NCBI RefSeq assembly: GCF_030812335.1
Contig: NZ_JAUSSN010000001.1
Span: forward strand, 310,001 to 374,000
Origin: Pseudarthrobacter oxydans
Lineage (GTDB): Bacteria > Actinomycetota > Actinomycetes > Actinomycetales > Micrococcaceae
DNA: 64,000 nucleotides
Direction of reading: 5' to 3'
Numbering within the stretch: position 1 is the stretch's first letter; each line of letters begins with the position of its first letter. Below, piece after piece: positions 48,698 through 57,526 of this stretch. Under the pieces are notes generated by a model. It ran no database searches and was not told where the DNA came from. It saw nothing but the letters and a program-made list of their open reading frames with translations. A program made the position numbers and the translations under genes.

Positions 48698-49435
48698 ATG
48701 GAAACGCGTGTGGAACCAAGGACTTTCTGGGGGAGGATCGCCGCGATTGCGCTTCCCCTCGGCGTCATTATGTTGGTGGCGGCTACGGCTGTGCACCCGT
48801 CCAGGGAAGACGTCATGAATCACACGGCGGTCTTCAGGGAGTATGCGCAGACCGACGCCTGGATTGGCATCCACTTCACGCAGTGGCTCGCCAGCCTGGT
48901 GTTCTTCGGCGGGCTGGTGGCGCTGTACTTTGCCATGACGCCCAAGCGGGAAGGAACGACTGCGCTGGCACGCTTCGGCCTTGCCGCGGTGGTGCTGACT
49001 GCGGCGGCCATCACCATGCTTCAAGCGGTGGACGGTGTTGCGCTCAAATGGGCGGTTGACGCCTGGGCGGATGCTCCTGCCGAGCAGGAGTCTTCAGCGT
49101 TTTCGGCCGCCATGGGATTGAGGTGGACTGAATACGCGTTGCAGAGTTATTCCAATATCCTGCTGGGGCTGACGCTTATTTTCTTTGGTCTGGCCATCGC
49201 ATTCGGCGCCGCATATTCCCGCTGGCCGGGATGGCTGGCTGCCGCCTCGGGGGTCGCCTGGATAATCCATGGCCTGATGGTTTCCTACGTGGGCCTGTTC
49301 GACTCGGCGCCCCGGCTGGTGGCTCTGGTGCTCTTGGCCGTCTGGGCTTTCGTGATGGCTGTGCAGATGTGGCCCAGCGGCCGCCGCGGACATGCCGCCC
49401 GCACCGCTGCCCCCGCGGGCCCGGTCACCGCATAG
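48698..49435 (+). CDS. Four- to six-helix membrane protein of unknown function
   Basis: The 245-aa protein has hydrophobic segments AAIALPLGVIMLVAATAV, FTQWLASLVFFGGLVALYFA, FGLAAVVLTAAAITMLQAV, ILLGLTLIFFGLAIAFGAAY, WLAAASGVAWIIHGLMVSYV and LVALVLLAVWAFVMAVQMW. Residues 25-45 contain the sequence HPSREDVMNHTAVF, preceding the second helix, as in several DUF4386-like actinobacterial proteins. The ATG at 48698 has GAGAGGGG upstream. No catalytic motif seen. Confidence 0.72.
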   Translation: METRVEPRTFWGRIAAIALPLGVIMLVAATAVHPSREDVMNHTAVFREYAQTDAWIGIHFTQWLASLVFFGGLVALYFAMTPKREGTTALARFGLAAVVLTAAAITMLQAVDGVALKWAVDAWADAPAEQESSAFSAAMGLRWTEYALQSYSNILLGLTLIFFGLAIAFGAAYSRWPGWLAAASGVAWIIHGLMVSYVGLFDSAPRLVALVLLAVWAFVMAVQMWPSGRRGHAARTAAPAGPVTA

Positions 49436-49457
49436 TTTGGGCATTGGAGTGGTCCTC

Positions 49458-49910
49458 ATGCCTCAACGTCACATCACGGTGCAACGTCGCATGTCTGCCT
49501 CCACGGGTTCCGTATGGGCCCTGTACGCCGACTTCCCCAGTCTCGCGAGCCATTGGAGCGGCCTCAGGGCCACGAAAGCCATCGGCGACCAGAACAGCGG
49601 CGTGGGCGCTCGGCGCCGCGTCGAACTGAAGCCGATGGGCAGCATGGATGAAACCGTCACCACTTGGGAGGAGGGTCGCAGGATCGACACAAAGAATCAG
49701 TCGAGCGTGTCGGTGCCGTTCAAGCAGGCAGAGTCCACGCTCACGCTCGAGCCCGACGGCGACGGAACGTTGGCCACCTTCGACTACCGATATGTACCCC
49801 GGGGTGGCCCTATCGGCCGGTTCACCGGTCCATTGATCGACAAGATGCTGACGGCGACCTTCACCTCCATGCTGGCCGCGACCGAGGAGGCCGCCCTCGC
49901 GAACAGGTAG
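49458..49910 (+). CDS. SRPBCC-family (polyketide cyclase/START-like) protein
   Basis: The 150-aa protein fits the SRPBCC fold: beta strand HITVQRRMSASTGSVWALYA, then the helix and DFPSLASHW, conserved aromatic strands (ATFDYRYVPRGGPIGRF) and the long C-terminal helix DKMLTATFTSMLAATEEAAL. Such proteins bind hydrophobic ligands or act as cyclases; nothing more specific can be said. It follows the membrane protein by 22 bases. Confidence 0.85.
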   Translation: MPQRHITVQRRMSASTGSVWALYADFPSLASHWSGLRATKAIGDQNSGVGARRRVELKPMGSMDETVTTWEEGRRIDTKNQSSVSVPFKQAESTLTLEPDGDGTLATFDYRYVPRGGPIGRFTGPLIDKMLTATFTSMLAATEEAALANR

Positions 49911-49988
49911 CGGGACGTAGGCCGCCAGATCCGGGAGCACTGCCAGACGCGCCAGGGCGGATTCCTGGTGCCAGCCTTGCCCGCGGGC

Positions 49989-50606
49989 TCACCAGAAGGT
50001 CTGCACGCCGGAGGCGGCGTCACGCAGACGGGAGCCGTCCAGGGAAACGGAGCACTCCTCCAGGCCGAAATCTTTCCACTGTGCGACCAGCCGGAGTGTC
50101 CCCGCCGGCGGCAGCGGCCAGAGCCAGAGCGATCCGGAGCCGGAGAGTTCGTCGTCGCCGCCGTTCCCGCCGCCGTTTCTCATCAGGAGCACCGGTGGAT
50201 CTGGCTCCTTGGTGCCTTCGAAGAATCCGTGGGGGTGCGCACCGGTGCTGGACTTTGATCCGTCAGGGAAAGCCGCACCGAACAGCAGCATCGAAGCTCC
50301 CCCGGCGCCCCTGCGGGCGCCGGGTCCGGGCCGGAAAAACATCTCGTTGAGGTCCGCCCAATCCTCGTCCGTCTGGTCGCCCCGGCGGCTGATGACCCAG
50401 GACACATCGAACGAACACCCCGTCGAGAAGACGTCGGCGCTCTTGACGGCCATCACGACCGTCGGGCTCCGGTGCAGGAACTGACCGATGTGGACGACGA
50501 CCGGAAGCTCGTACGGCGGGGCGCCGGCCCAGACCGGCGGCACGTACCTCACCGCCCGCCCGCGCGGGGGAGAGGGCGGCACCGGAAAGTCCTGGAAGAA
50601 CGTCAT
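49989..50606 (-). CDS. Hypothetical 205-aa protein
   Basis: No family recognised. The N-terminus is Pro-rich, PPYELPVVVHIGQFLHRSPT follows, and the remainder is beta-rich with a Gly/Asn linker (MRNGGGNGGDDELSGSGS) before a final domain with WLWPLPPAGTLRLVAQWKDF. The start at 50606 has AAAGGACC upstream. It is soluble, without signal peptide. Confidence 0.7.
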   Translation of the reverse strand: MTFFQDFPVPPSPPRGRAVRYVPPVWAGAPPYELPVVVHIGQFLHRSPTVVMAVKSADVFSTGCSFDVSWVISRRGDQTDEDWADLNEMFFRPGPGARRGAGGASMLLFGAAFPDGSKSSTGAHPHGFFEGTKEPDPPVLLMRNGGGNGGDDELSGSGSLWLWPLPPAGTLRLVAQWKDFGLEECSVSLDGSRLRDAASGVQTFW

Positions 50607-50777
50607 GGTTGGTCCTTTCGTCGGCGTGGCTGCAGGCCGGCAACCGTCAGCTCGACGGCAGAGCGAAAGATCCCCCCGAATCGGCCTCATTTCGCCAGTG
50701 TAGACAGGTTCACGGCGGGCCGCTCGGTTCCCTCGGCCGTCGGGCGGCCGGACCCCGCGTCTGGTTGACTGGTCCCT

Positions 50778-51326
50778 ATGATCAGGGGCGCCCGGGCAGA
50801 GGATCTGTCGAAGATGCGCGGCATCGAGGCCGCCGCGGGCGAGGCCTTCCGGCTGGTCGGCATGGCGGCGATCGCGGACGATCCGCCGCTGGCCCTGGAT
50901 GCCTTGGCCGTTTACCAGCAGGATGGCAGAGCCTGGGTGGGCACCGATTCCGAGGACGATCCGATCGCCTACATTCTGCTCGACGTCGTCGATCGGTTCG
51001 CGCACATCGAGCAGGTGACCGTCCACCCCCGATACGCCCGCCGCGGCATTGGCCGGGCGCTCATCGAAGAAGCCGCGCGCTGGGCCGGAGCATGCGGACT
51101 GCACGGACTGACCCTGACGGCCTTTGATGAAGTTCCCTGGAATGCCCCCTACTACCGGCGCCTCGGCTTCCAGGAGGTGCCCGAATCTCAATGGTCGGAA
51201 CGCATCCGGCAGATAATGCAGTCCGAACGTGACCACGGTCTGGCGGTCTGGCCGCGGGTTGTCATGAAAAGGACGGTCCCCTCCGGCGGCAGCTCGACCG
51301 TCCCCCAGCCACCACCACCCATGTGA
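50778..51326 (+). CDS. GNAT-family N-acetyltransferase
   Basis: The 182-aa protein has the acetyl-CoA-binding motif A, HIEQVTVHPRYARRGIGRAL with R-x-x-G-I-G, followed by the motif B tail WNAPYYRRLGFQEVP. The substrate is unknown; small amines or protein N-termini are common for such enzymes. The C-terminus ends in a short Pro-rich tail whose stop codon lies inside the operator of the next gene. Confidence 0.9.
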   Translation: MIRGARAEDLSKMRGIEAAAGEAFRLVGMAAIADDPPLALDALAVYQQDGRAWVGTDSEDDPIAYILLDVVDRFAHIEQVTVHPRYARRGIGRALIEEAARWAGACGLHGLTLTAFDEVPWNAPYYRRLGFQEVPESQWSERIRQIMQSERDHGLAVWPRVVMKRTVPSGGSSTVPQPPPPM

Positions 51327-51368
51327 AACTCAGTATCTATTGACGTGAGACTCAGTTTCACGATAGAA
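51323..51368 (+). promoter_or_regulatory. Promoter with paired operator of the acyl-CoA operon
   Basis: GTGAAACTCAGT at 51323-51334 and GTGAGACTCAGT at 51345-51356 are direct repeats 22 bases apart, and GTGAAACT/AGTTTCAC at 51323-51330 and 51354-51361 form an inverted pair. TTGACG at 51340-51345 and the weak -10 ATAGAA at 51363-51368 lie within or beside them, so transcription would start around the ATG at 51376. The TetR gene that ends the operon is the likely ligand of the site. Confidence 0.65.
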
Positions 51369-51375
51369 CGGTGAC

Positions 51376-52647
51376 ATGGTTCCCGACAATGTCGTTGAAA
51401 CTGCCACGCTCGCGGAGGCCGGAGCAGCCGCCTCCCGGGGCTCCCGAAGGTCGGCCAGCGCGTACGCGGAGGCCCTCCTGGCCGGTGAACGGCACAGGCC
51501 GCAGGGCGCGCCCGGCGCAGTCCCGCGCCCTGTCCGAAGCGTTGGAGTCATCGGGGCCGGGCTCATGGCCAGTCAGCTCGCCCTGCTCTTCGCCAGGCAG
51601 CTGGGGGTTCCGGTGCTGATCACCGATCTGTCCCAGGAAAAGGTGGACGGGGCCCTGACCGGGATCGCCGGACACCTGGAGAAGCTGGTGGCGCGCGGGC
51701 AGCTCACTCCAACGGCAGCGCGGGAACTCGGGAGTCTTGTCCGCGGAACGGTGGACAAGCGCGAGTTCCGGAACTGCGACGTGGTCATCGAGGCCGTGTT
51801 CGAGGAGCTGAGCGTCAAGCGCGCGGTCTTCGCCGAGATCGAGCCCCTGCTGCGCGAAGACGCGCTGCTGCTGACGAACACCTCGTCCCTTTCCGTGGCA
51901 GCCATCGGCCGCGGCCTGACCCATCCGGAACGCCTGGTGGGACTGCACTTCTTCAATCCGGTGGCGGTGCTGCCGCTGGTGGAAATCATCAGCACCGAAA
52001 ACAACGACGACGTCAGCGTCGCCTCTGCCTGTTCGCTCGCCCGGCTCCTGGGCAAGACCGCGGTGCTTGTCACGGACACGCCGGGCTTTGTGGTGAACCG
52101 GATCCTGAGCCGGCTGTTCTGCGAACTGCTCCGGATCATTGATGACGGAGCGGAGGTACAACTGGCGGACCACGCCCTGGATCCGCTGGGACTGCCGATG
52201 ACCCCGCTCACCCTGCTGGGATTCATCGGACCCGCCGTCCAGCTGCATATCTGCGAGACCATGCACGCCGCCTATCCGGACCGCTTCTACGTCAGCACCA
52301 GCCTGGCCGCCATTGCGGCGGCGCGCCTGCGCGGCTATCTCGACAAGTCGGGCACCGTGCTTCCCGCGGCCGCGGCCGCCGCCCTGCTGCCGCAAGCCGA
52401 CGCAGGCCCGCCGGCACCCGGCGCGGAGTCCATCAGGGCACGGATCCTGGATGCCCTGGCGGACGAGGTGGGCCTGATGCTGGCCGAAAACGTGGTGGCC
52501 GGACCGGCGGACGTGGATCTGTGCATGCTGCTTGGCGCCAACTTCCCCGTGCACCAGGGCGGCCTCACACCGATGCTTGACCTCAGCGGCGCCTCCCGGC
52601 GCGTGTGGGGAAAGGAATTCCACCCCGGCCCCGGCTTTGCCGAATAG
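51376..52647 (+). CDS. 3-Hydroxyacyl-CoA dehydrogenase
   Basis: The 423-aa protein oxidises L-3-hydroxyacyl-CoA with NAD. The Rossmann domain starts at about residue 56 (VGVIGAGLMASQLALLFARQ), with NTSSLSVAAIGRGL and the catalytic HFFNPVAVLPLVE; two helical C-terminal domains follow. The first 50 residues look like the linker that joins the hydratase part in multifunctional FadB/FadJ enzymes, but no hydratase domain is present. The ATG lies within a few bases of the predicted transcription start, without a ribosome binding site, so the mRNA may be leaderless. It heads the operon to tetR. Confidence 0.93.
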   Translation: MVPDNVVETATLAEAGAAASRGSRRSASAYAEALLAGERHRPQGAPGAVPRPVRSVGVIGAGLMASQLALLFARQLGVPVLITDLSQEKVDGALTGIAGHLEKLVARGQLTPTAARELGSLVRGTVDKREFRNCDVVIEAVFEELSVKRAVFAEIEPLLREDALLLTNTSSLSVAAIGRGLTHPERLVGLHFFNPVAVLPLVEIISTENNDDVSVASACSLARLLGKTAVLVTDTPGFVVNRILSRLFCELLRIIDDGAEVQLADHALDPLGLPMTPLTLLGFIGPAVQLHICETMHAAYPDRFYVSTSLAAIAAARLRGYLDKSGTVLPAAAAAALLPQADAGPPAPGAESIRARILDALADEVGLMLAENVVAGPADVDLCMLLGANFPVHQGGLTPMLDLSGASRRVWGKEFHPGPGFAE

Positions 52648-52721
52648 CCACCCCGCGCGGGCCGTCCCAACCGGCACCGCCCTTCACCCTTTTCCTCAGT
52701 TCCTCCCAAAGGATGCAAGCC

Positions 52722-53903
52722 ATGCCCGACTATGACGTCTCCGAACCGCTCGATACCGACTACTACTCCGTCTTTGCGAACGTTCCTGCCGCCGACCGTG
52801 ACGTCTGGAACCGCGCCAGGGCCTTCACCGCGGAGGCAATGCCGCAGATGAACGACTACTGGGAGCGCGCCGAGTTCCCCGCACACCTGGCGAAGCGGAT
52901 GGGCAGCCTGAACCTCCTGGCCGACGGCATCGCGGTCCCGGGCCTGGACCTGATGTCACCCCTGGGCGCCGGACTGGTCAACATGGAAGTCTCCCGCGGG
53001 GACGGTTCGCTGGGTACCGTGATCGCTGTCCAGGGCGGCCTGGCCATGCGCTCGATTGCACTCTTCGGGTCCGAAGCCCAGCGCGAGACCTGGCTTGGAC
53101 CGCTGGGCCGGGGCGAAAAGCTCGGCGCCTTCGCCCTGACGGAACCGGAGCACGGCTCGGACTCCGTGGCACTGGAAACCACCGCCACCCTCGACGGCGG
53201 GGAATACGTCCTCAACGGCGAGAAGAAGTGGATCGGCAACGGCGCGGCGGGGGATGTCTCCGTGGTCTGGGCACGCGATGACGCCGGGGATGTCCGCGGC
53301 TTCCTGGTGGAACAGGACCGGGAGGGGTACGAGGCCGAGACCATCACCGGAAAGGCGTCGCTCCGCGCGATTCACCAGGCCCGGATCCGGCTCAACAATG
53401 TCCGCATCCCCAAGGCCAACCTGCTCCCCGGTGCGCGCACGTTCAAGGACACCTCCAAGGTCCTGGTGGCGACGCGCCTGGGCGTGGCCTGGTCGGCCCT
53501 TGGCCACGCCACCGCCGTCTACGAAGCCGCGCTGAACTATGCCACCCAGCGCACACAGTTCGGCAGGCCGCTCGCGAAGTTCCAGCTGGTCCAGGAACGG
53601 CTGACCTACATGCTTTCGGAGCTGACCAGCATGCAGCTGCATTGCGTCCATCTGGCGGGTCTTGATGCGGCCGGCCTGATGCGACCCACCCAGGCCGCGA
53701 TGGCGAAGTACCACAACACCCGCAAGGCCCGGGAGCTGGCATCCATCGCCCGCGATATGTTGGGCGGCAACGGCATCCTTCTGGAAAACCACGTGATCCG
53801 GCACCTGTTGGACATCGAATCGATCCATACCTATGAAGGCACGCAAAGCATTCAAACCCTATTGATTGGCCGCGATGTCACCGGACAAAGCGCCTTCGCC
53901 TAA
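52722..53903 (+). CDS. Acyl-CoA dehydrogenase
   Basis: The 393-aa flavoprotein introduces the 2,3-double bond into acyl-CoA and gives electrons to ETF. Seen: GAFALTEPEHGSDSVAL and YVLNGEKKWIGNG around the FAD site, the helical QRTQFGRPLAKFQLVQERLT, and the C-terminal HTYEGTQSIQTLLIGRDVTG containing the glutamate at the position of the catalytic base in glutaryl-CoA-type enzymes. The start is the ATG at 52722. The sequence style suggests the glutaryl-CoA dehydrogenase-like subgroup, though decarboxylation cannot be asserted. Confidence 0.94.
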   Translation: MPDYDVSEPLDTDYYSVFANVPAADRDVWNRARAFTAEAMPQMNDYWERAEFPAHLAKRMGSLNLLADGIAVPGLDLMSPLGAGLVNMEVSRGDGSLGTVIAVQGGLAMRSIALFGSEAQRETWLGPLGRGEKLGAFALTEPEHGSDSVALETTATLDGGEYVLNGEKKWIGNGAAGDVSVVWARDDAGDVRGFLVEQDREGYEAETITGKASLRAIHQARIRLNNVRIPKANLLPGARTFKDTSKVLVATRLGVAWSALGHATAVYEAALNYATQRTQFGRPLAKFQLVQERLTYMLSELTSMQLHCVHLAGLDAAGLMRPTQAAMAKYHNTRKARELASIARDMLGGNGILLENHVIRHLLDIESIHTYEGTQSIQTLLIGRDVTGQSAFA

Positions 53904-53913
53904 AGGACCCGCC

Positions 53914-55548
53914 ATGACCACCATCGAGCGTCCCAACGAAACCCCGCTGAGCCCCCTGCGGTTCCTCCAGCGTTCCGCCGAGGTCTTCGGACACAAGACG
54001 GCGATCATCCACGGTGATCGCTCCTACACCTACACGGACTTCGCCGCCGAAGCCCAACAGCTCGCCAGGGCGATCAGGAGCAGGATCCAGCCGGGCGACC
54101 GCGTGGCCTTCCTGTGTCCCAATGTGCCTGAACTGCTGATTGCCCACTACGCCGTTCCCCTCGCCGGGGGCGTCCTGGTGGCCCTGAACACGCGGATGAC
54201 CGCCCGGGAACTCCAGTACATCCTGGAACACTCCGAAGCCAGGCTGCTGTTTGCCGATTCGGAGCTGCTCGGCACCGTGGCGGGACTGGACCTTGGCCCG
54301 ACACAGCTGGCCGGCGTGATCGAAGTGCCCGACAGTACCATCCCCGATCCGGTGGTACCGGCGGGGATCAACACCACCCGCTATGCGGATTTCCTCGCGG
54401 GACCGGACAGCCGGGATGCAGATCTCCCGTGGGGGGTCCAGGACGAACGCGCCCCCATCACGCTGAACTACACCTCAGGGACCACGGGCAAGCCCAAGGG
54501 CGTGCTGTATTCACATCGCGGGGCTTACCTGAACTCACTCGGGGAAACCATCCATAACAAGTTCACCGGCGACACCCGCTATCTGTGGACTCTTCCGATG
54601 TTCCACTGCAACGGCTGGTGCACGACGTGGGCGGTGACCGCCGTGGCGGGTGTCCATATCTGCCTACGCGCCGTGCGCGCGGATGCAGTCTGGGACGCTA
54701 TCGACACCCTCGGCGTCACCAACCTCTGCGGCGCACCCACGGTGTGCAGCATCATTGCCGGCGCGCCCCAGGCGCACGAGCTGACCGCGCCGCTGCTGAT
54801 CACGACGGCGGGCGCCCCGCCCTCGCCCGCGATCATCACGTCCCTGGACTCACTCGGGATCACCGTGGTGCACGTCTACGGGCTGACCGAGGTGTACGGC
54901 CCCTACACGATCTGCGAGTACCAGTCCGAGTGGGATGATCTGTCCCCTCAGGACCGGGCCGTGAAGATCTCACGGCAGGGTGTGGGAATGCTGCAGGCCG
55001 AGACGGCGCGCATCGTGGACCTGGATATGCGCGATGTCCCGGCGGACGGCACCACGCTGGGGGAAATCGTGCTGCGGGGCAACAACGTGATGCTCGGATA
55101 TTTCAAGGACCCCGAGGCCACCGCCGAGGCGTTCGCCGGCGGCTGGTTCCATACCGGAGACCTCGGCGTGATGCATCCGGACGGCTACATCCAGCTCAAG
55201 GACCGGGCCAAGGACATCATCATCTCCGGCGGCGAGAACATCTCCACCATTGAAGTCGAGCAGGCCATCAGCAGCCACCCTGCGGTGTTGAACGTGGCCG
55301 TGATCGGCGTCCCGCACGAAAAATGGGGCGAACGTCCGGTTGCCTTTGTCATCCGCAGCAGCTCCAGCCCGGTCACCGCCGAAGAAATCCGCGCTCACGT
55401 CCAGGGCCTGCTCTCCGGATTCAAGGTGCCGGACCGAATCCTCTTCCCCGACGAACTCCCGCACAACTCCACCGGCAAGGTCCTGAAGTCCCAACTGCGG
55501 GCCCTGGGCGTCAGCGCCGCGGCGCACAGCCAGGAAGCCGCCCAGTGA
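53914..55548 (+). CDS. Acyl-CoA synthetase (AMP-forming)
   Basis: The 544-aa protein activates a carboxylic acid to its CoA ester with ATP. ANL-family motifs are complete: the P-loop-like NYTSGTTGKPKGVLYSHRG, GAPPSPAIITSL, VYGLTEVYGPY, WFHTGDLGVMHPDGYI, and the C-terminal domain with KDIIISGGENIST and the catalytic lysine near the end in STGKVLKSQL. The range of side chains (medium or aromatic) is not clear. It lies 10 bases after the dehydrogenase gene and overlaps the thiolase start (GTGA). Confidence 0.95.
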   Translation: MTTIERPNETPLSPLRFLQRSAEVFGHKTAIIHGDRSYTYTDFAAEAQQLARAIRSRIQPGDRVAFLCPNVPELLIAHYAVPLAGGVLVALNTRMTARELQYILEHSEARLLFADSELLGTVAGLDLGPTQLAGVIEVPDSTIPDPVVPAGINTTRYADFLAGPDSRDADLPWGVQDERAPITLNYTSGTTGKPKGVLYSHRGAYLNSLGETIHNKFTGDTRYLWTLPMFHCNGWCTTWAVTAVAGVHICLRAVRADAVWDAIDTLGVTNLCGAPTVCSIIAGAPQAHELTAPLLITTAGAPPSPAIITSLDSLGITVVHVYGLTEVYGPYTICEYQSEWDDLSPQDRAVKISRQGVGMLQAETARIVDLDMRDVPADGTTLGEIVLRGNNVMLGYFKDPEATAEAFAGGWFHTGDLGVMHPDGYIQLKDRAKDIIISGGENISTIEVEQAISSHPAVLNVAVIGVPHEKWGERPVAFVIRSSSSPVTAEEIRAHVQGLLSGFKVPDRILFPDELPHNSTGKVLKSQLRALGVSAAAHSQEAAQ

Positions 55549-56744
55549 GCGGCCAGGACATCGTCATTGTGGGCGCGGCCCGCACGCCGCAGGGAAAACT
55601 GATGGGCCAGCTGGCAGCGGTGAGCGCCGTGCAGCTTGGCGCCGCCGCCATCGCAGCGGCCCTGGGCCGCTCCGGGATCGAACCGGCGGCCGTCGACGCC
55701 GTCATCGTGGGCCAGGTCCTGACCGCCGGCGCGGGCCAGAACCCGGCGCGCCAGAGCTCCGTGGCGGCAGGAATACCGCTCAGCACCCCCGCCGTCACGG
55801 TGAACAAGGTGTGCCTCTCCGGGCTGACGGCCATCATCGACGGCGTCCGGCTGCTGAAGCTGGGCGAGGCGGACGTCGTCGTGGCCGGCGGCCAGGAATC
55901 CATGAGCCATGCGCCGCACCTGCTCGCCCGCTCGCGCGCCGGTTACCTCTACGGCAGTGTCATGGTCCTGGACTCGGCCGGCCACGACGGGCTGACTGAT
56001 GCCTTCGACGACGAAATCATGGGTGTTGCCACCGACCGGGCCAACGGGGACCTGCAGCTCTCCCGCGCGGCGCAGGACCGGATCGCGGCGCTGTCGCACC
56101 AGCGAGCGGCCCAGGCCCAGGCCGGCGGGCTGTTCGACGCCGAGATGGCCCCCGTCGAAGTGCCGCAGAAGCGCAGCTCACCCACGGTGGTGAACATCGA
56201 CGAGGGGGTCCGCCCGCAGACCACCCAGGAGGTACTGGCCGGGCTGAAGCCGGCCTTCACCGCCACAGGGACCGTCACGGCCGGCAACGCCTCCCCGTTA
56301 AGCGACGGCGCCGCGGCCGTCGTGCTGGTGAGCCGCGCGTACGCGGACGCCAACGGCCTGGAGGTGCTGGCCGTCGTCGGGCCCGCCGGGCAAATTGCCG
56401 GGCCGGACACGACGCTGCCGGACAAACCGGCGCAGGCCATCACCGCCGCCCTGGCCCGCGCGGGCTGGACGCCCGGTGACCTGGACTTCGTGGAGATCAA
56501 CGAGGCCTTCGCTTCCGTGGTTGAGCACTCCGCGGCCGTTCTGGGCGTCGGTTTGGACAAGGTGAACGTCAACGGCGGTGCCATCGCCATCGGACATCCG
56601 ATCGGAGCCTCCGGTGCGCGCCTGGTCGTCTCGGCCGTCCATGAGCTGGTGCGCCGCGGGAGCGGCAAGGCCGCCGTCGCACTCTGCGGCGGCGGCGGAC
56701 AGGGCGACGCGCTGTTACTGGACCGGGATGGCATCAGTGGCTAA
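55545..56744 (+). CDS. Thiolase (acetyl-CoA acetyltransferase family)
   Basis: The 399-aa enzyme cleaves or forms 3-oxoacyl-CoA. The active-site Cys90 is in VNKVCLSGLTAI, the His in NGGAIAIGHPIGASGARL, and the second Cys in ALCGGGGQGDA. The GTG start overlaps the previous stop by four bases and the gene overlaps the tetR start by 17 bases. It completes the beta-oxidation set, apart from the hydratase, which is not in this operon. Confidence 0.96.
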   Translation: MSGQDIVIVGAARTPQGKLMGQLAAVSAVQLGAAAIAAALGRSGIEPAAVDAVIVGQVLTAGAGQNPARQSSVAAGIPLSTPAVTVNKVCLSGLTAIIDGVRLLKLGEADVVVAGGQESMSHAPHLLARSRAGYLYGSVMVLDSAGHDGLTDAFDDEIMGVATDRANGDLQLSRAAQDRIAALSHQRAAQAQAGGLFDAEMAPVEVPQKRSSPTVVNIDEGVRPQTTQEVLAGLKPAFTATGTVTAGNASPLSDGAAAVVLVSRAYADANGLEVLAVVGPAGQIAGPDTTLPDKPAQAITAALARAGWTPGDLDFVEINEAFASVVEHSAAVLGVGLDKVNVNGGAIAIGHPIGASGARLVVSAVHELVRRGSGKAAVALCGGGGQGDALLLDRDGISG

Positions 56745-57411
56745 TTTCCGTTCCGAGGTGGCCGAGGCCGCCCTGGATCTGTTCACCGACAACGGCTACG
56801 ATCCGACCAGCGTGGACGATATTGCTTTGGCGGCCGGGATCTCCCGGAGCACCTTCTTCCGCCAGTTCCGCGCCAAGGAAGACGTGATCTTTGCAGACCA
56901 CGAAGCCTTGCTCGATGAGCTGGGCAGCTATCTGGCCGCGGACCATCCCGATCCGTGGGAGGCCGTGTGCCAGGCCGCGGCACTCGTCTTTGGGAAGTTT
57001 GCTGAGCGCCGGGAAATAGCCCAAAAGCGCTACCACGTGGTGCAGGCGGTGCCCGCGCTCCGGGACCGGGAAACGATCATGGTATCCCGCTATGAGCGGC
57101 TTTTCTCCGACTACCTCCGGCAGGCCCTCCCAGGCCTGGCGGCACTTGATGCCATCCGGTTCGCGGCGGCCGTCACGTCCACCCACAACTATGTGCTGCG
57201 CGAAATGATGCTGGATTCCCCCCGCGGATCCCTCCGGAATCTGGAACACGAATTGCTGGCAGTGCGCCGCATCTTCGGCGTCCTGTCACCGGGCGACCCG
57301 TCCGTTGCCCCCGCCGCGGATGACCTCGTGGTGGCCGTATTCCCCCGGTCCACACCCACCGCCGAGGTGGCGCGCCGCATCCAGGACACGCTCGACGGGC
57401 GCTCCGCCTAG
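56728..57411 (+). CDS. TetR-family regulator
   Basis: The 227-aa protein has the N-terminal HTH (AALDLFTDNGYDPTSVDDIA, LAAGISRSTFFRQFRAKEDV) and a helical C-terminal domain typical of the QacR/FadR-like group of TetR repressors. Starting 17 bases inside the thiolase gene, it is the last gene of the acyl-CoA operon. Being co-transcribed with the enzymes it probably represses the promoter at 51323, giving feedback control released by an acyl-CoA. Confidence 0.92.
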   Translation: MASVANFRSEVAEAALDLFTDNGYDPTSVDDIALAAGISRSTFFRQFRAKEDVIFADHEALLDELGSYLAADHPDPWEAVCQAAALVFGKFAERREIAQKRYHVVQAVPALRDRETIMVSRYERLFSDYLRQALPGLAALDAIRFAAAVTSTHNYVLREMMLDSPRGSLRNLEHELLAVRRIFGVLSPGDPSVAPAADDLVVAVFPRSTPTAEVARRIQDTLDGRSA

Positions 57412-57427
57412 CCACCGGACCCCCACT

Positions 57428-57448
57428 CATGGGGAAGTTGTCCCCATG
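57428..57448. promoter_or_regulatory. Inverted repeat CATGGGGA-N5-TCCCCATG
   Basis: Two perfect 8-bp arms (57428-57435 and 57441-57448) lie 16 bases after the tetR stop and 78 bases before the next start. It could be a weak terminator of the tetR operon or an operator of the following genes. The stem is only moderately stable, so the role is open. Confidence 0.45.
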
Positions 57449-57526
57449 GCCCCCTTCTCGGTCCGTGCTGTAGCGTGCCTCTCATTGGTTGAGCCTCCGA
57501 CCAGTTCCGAACCGAAGGTCTCAGCC

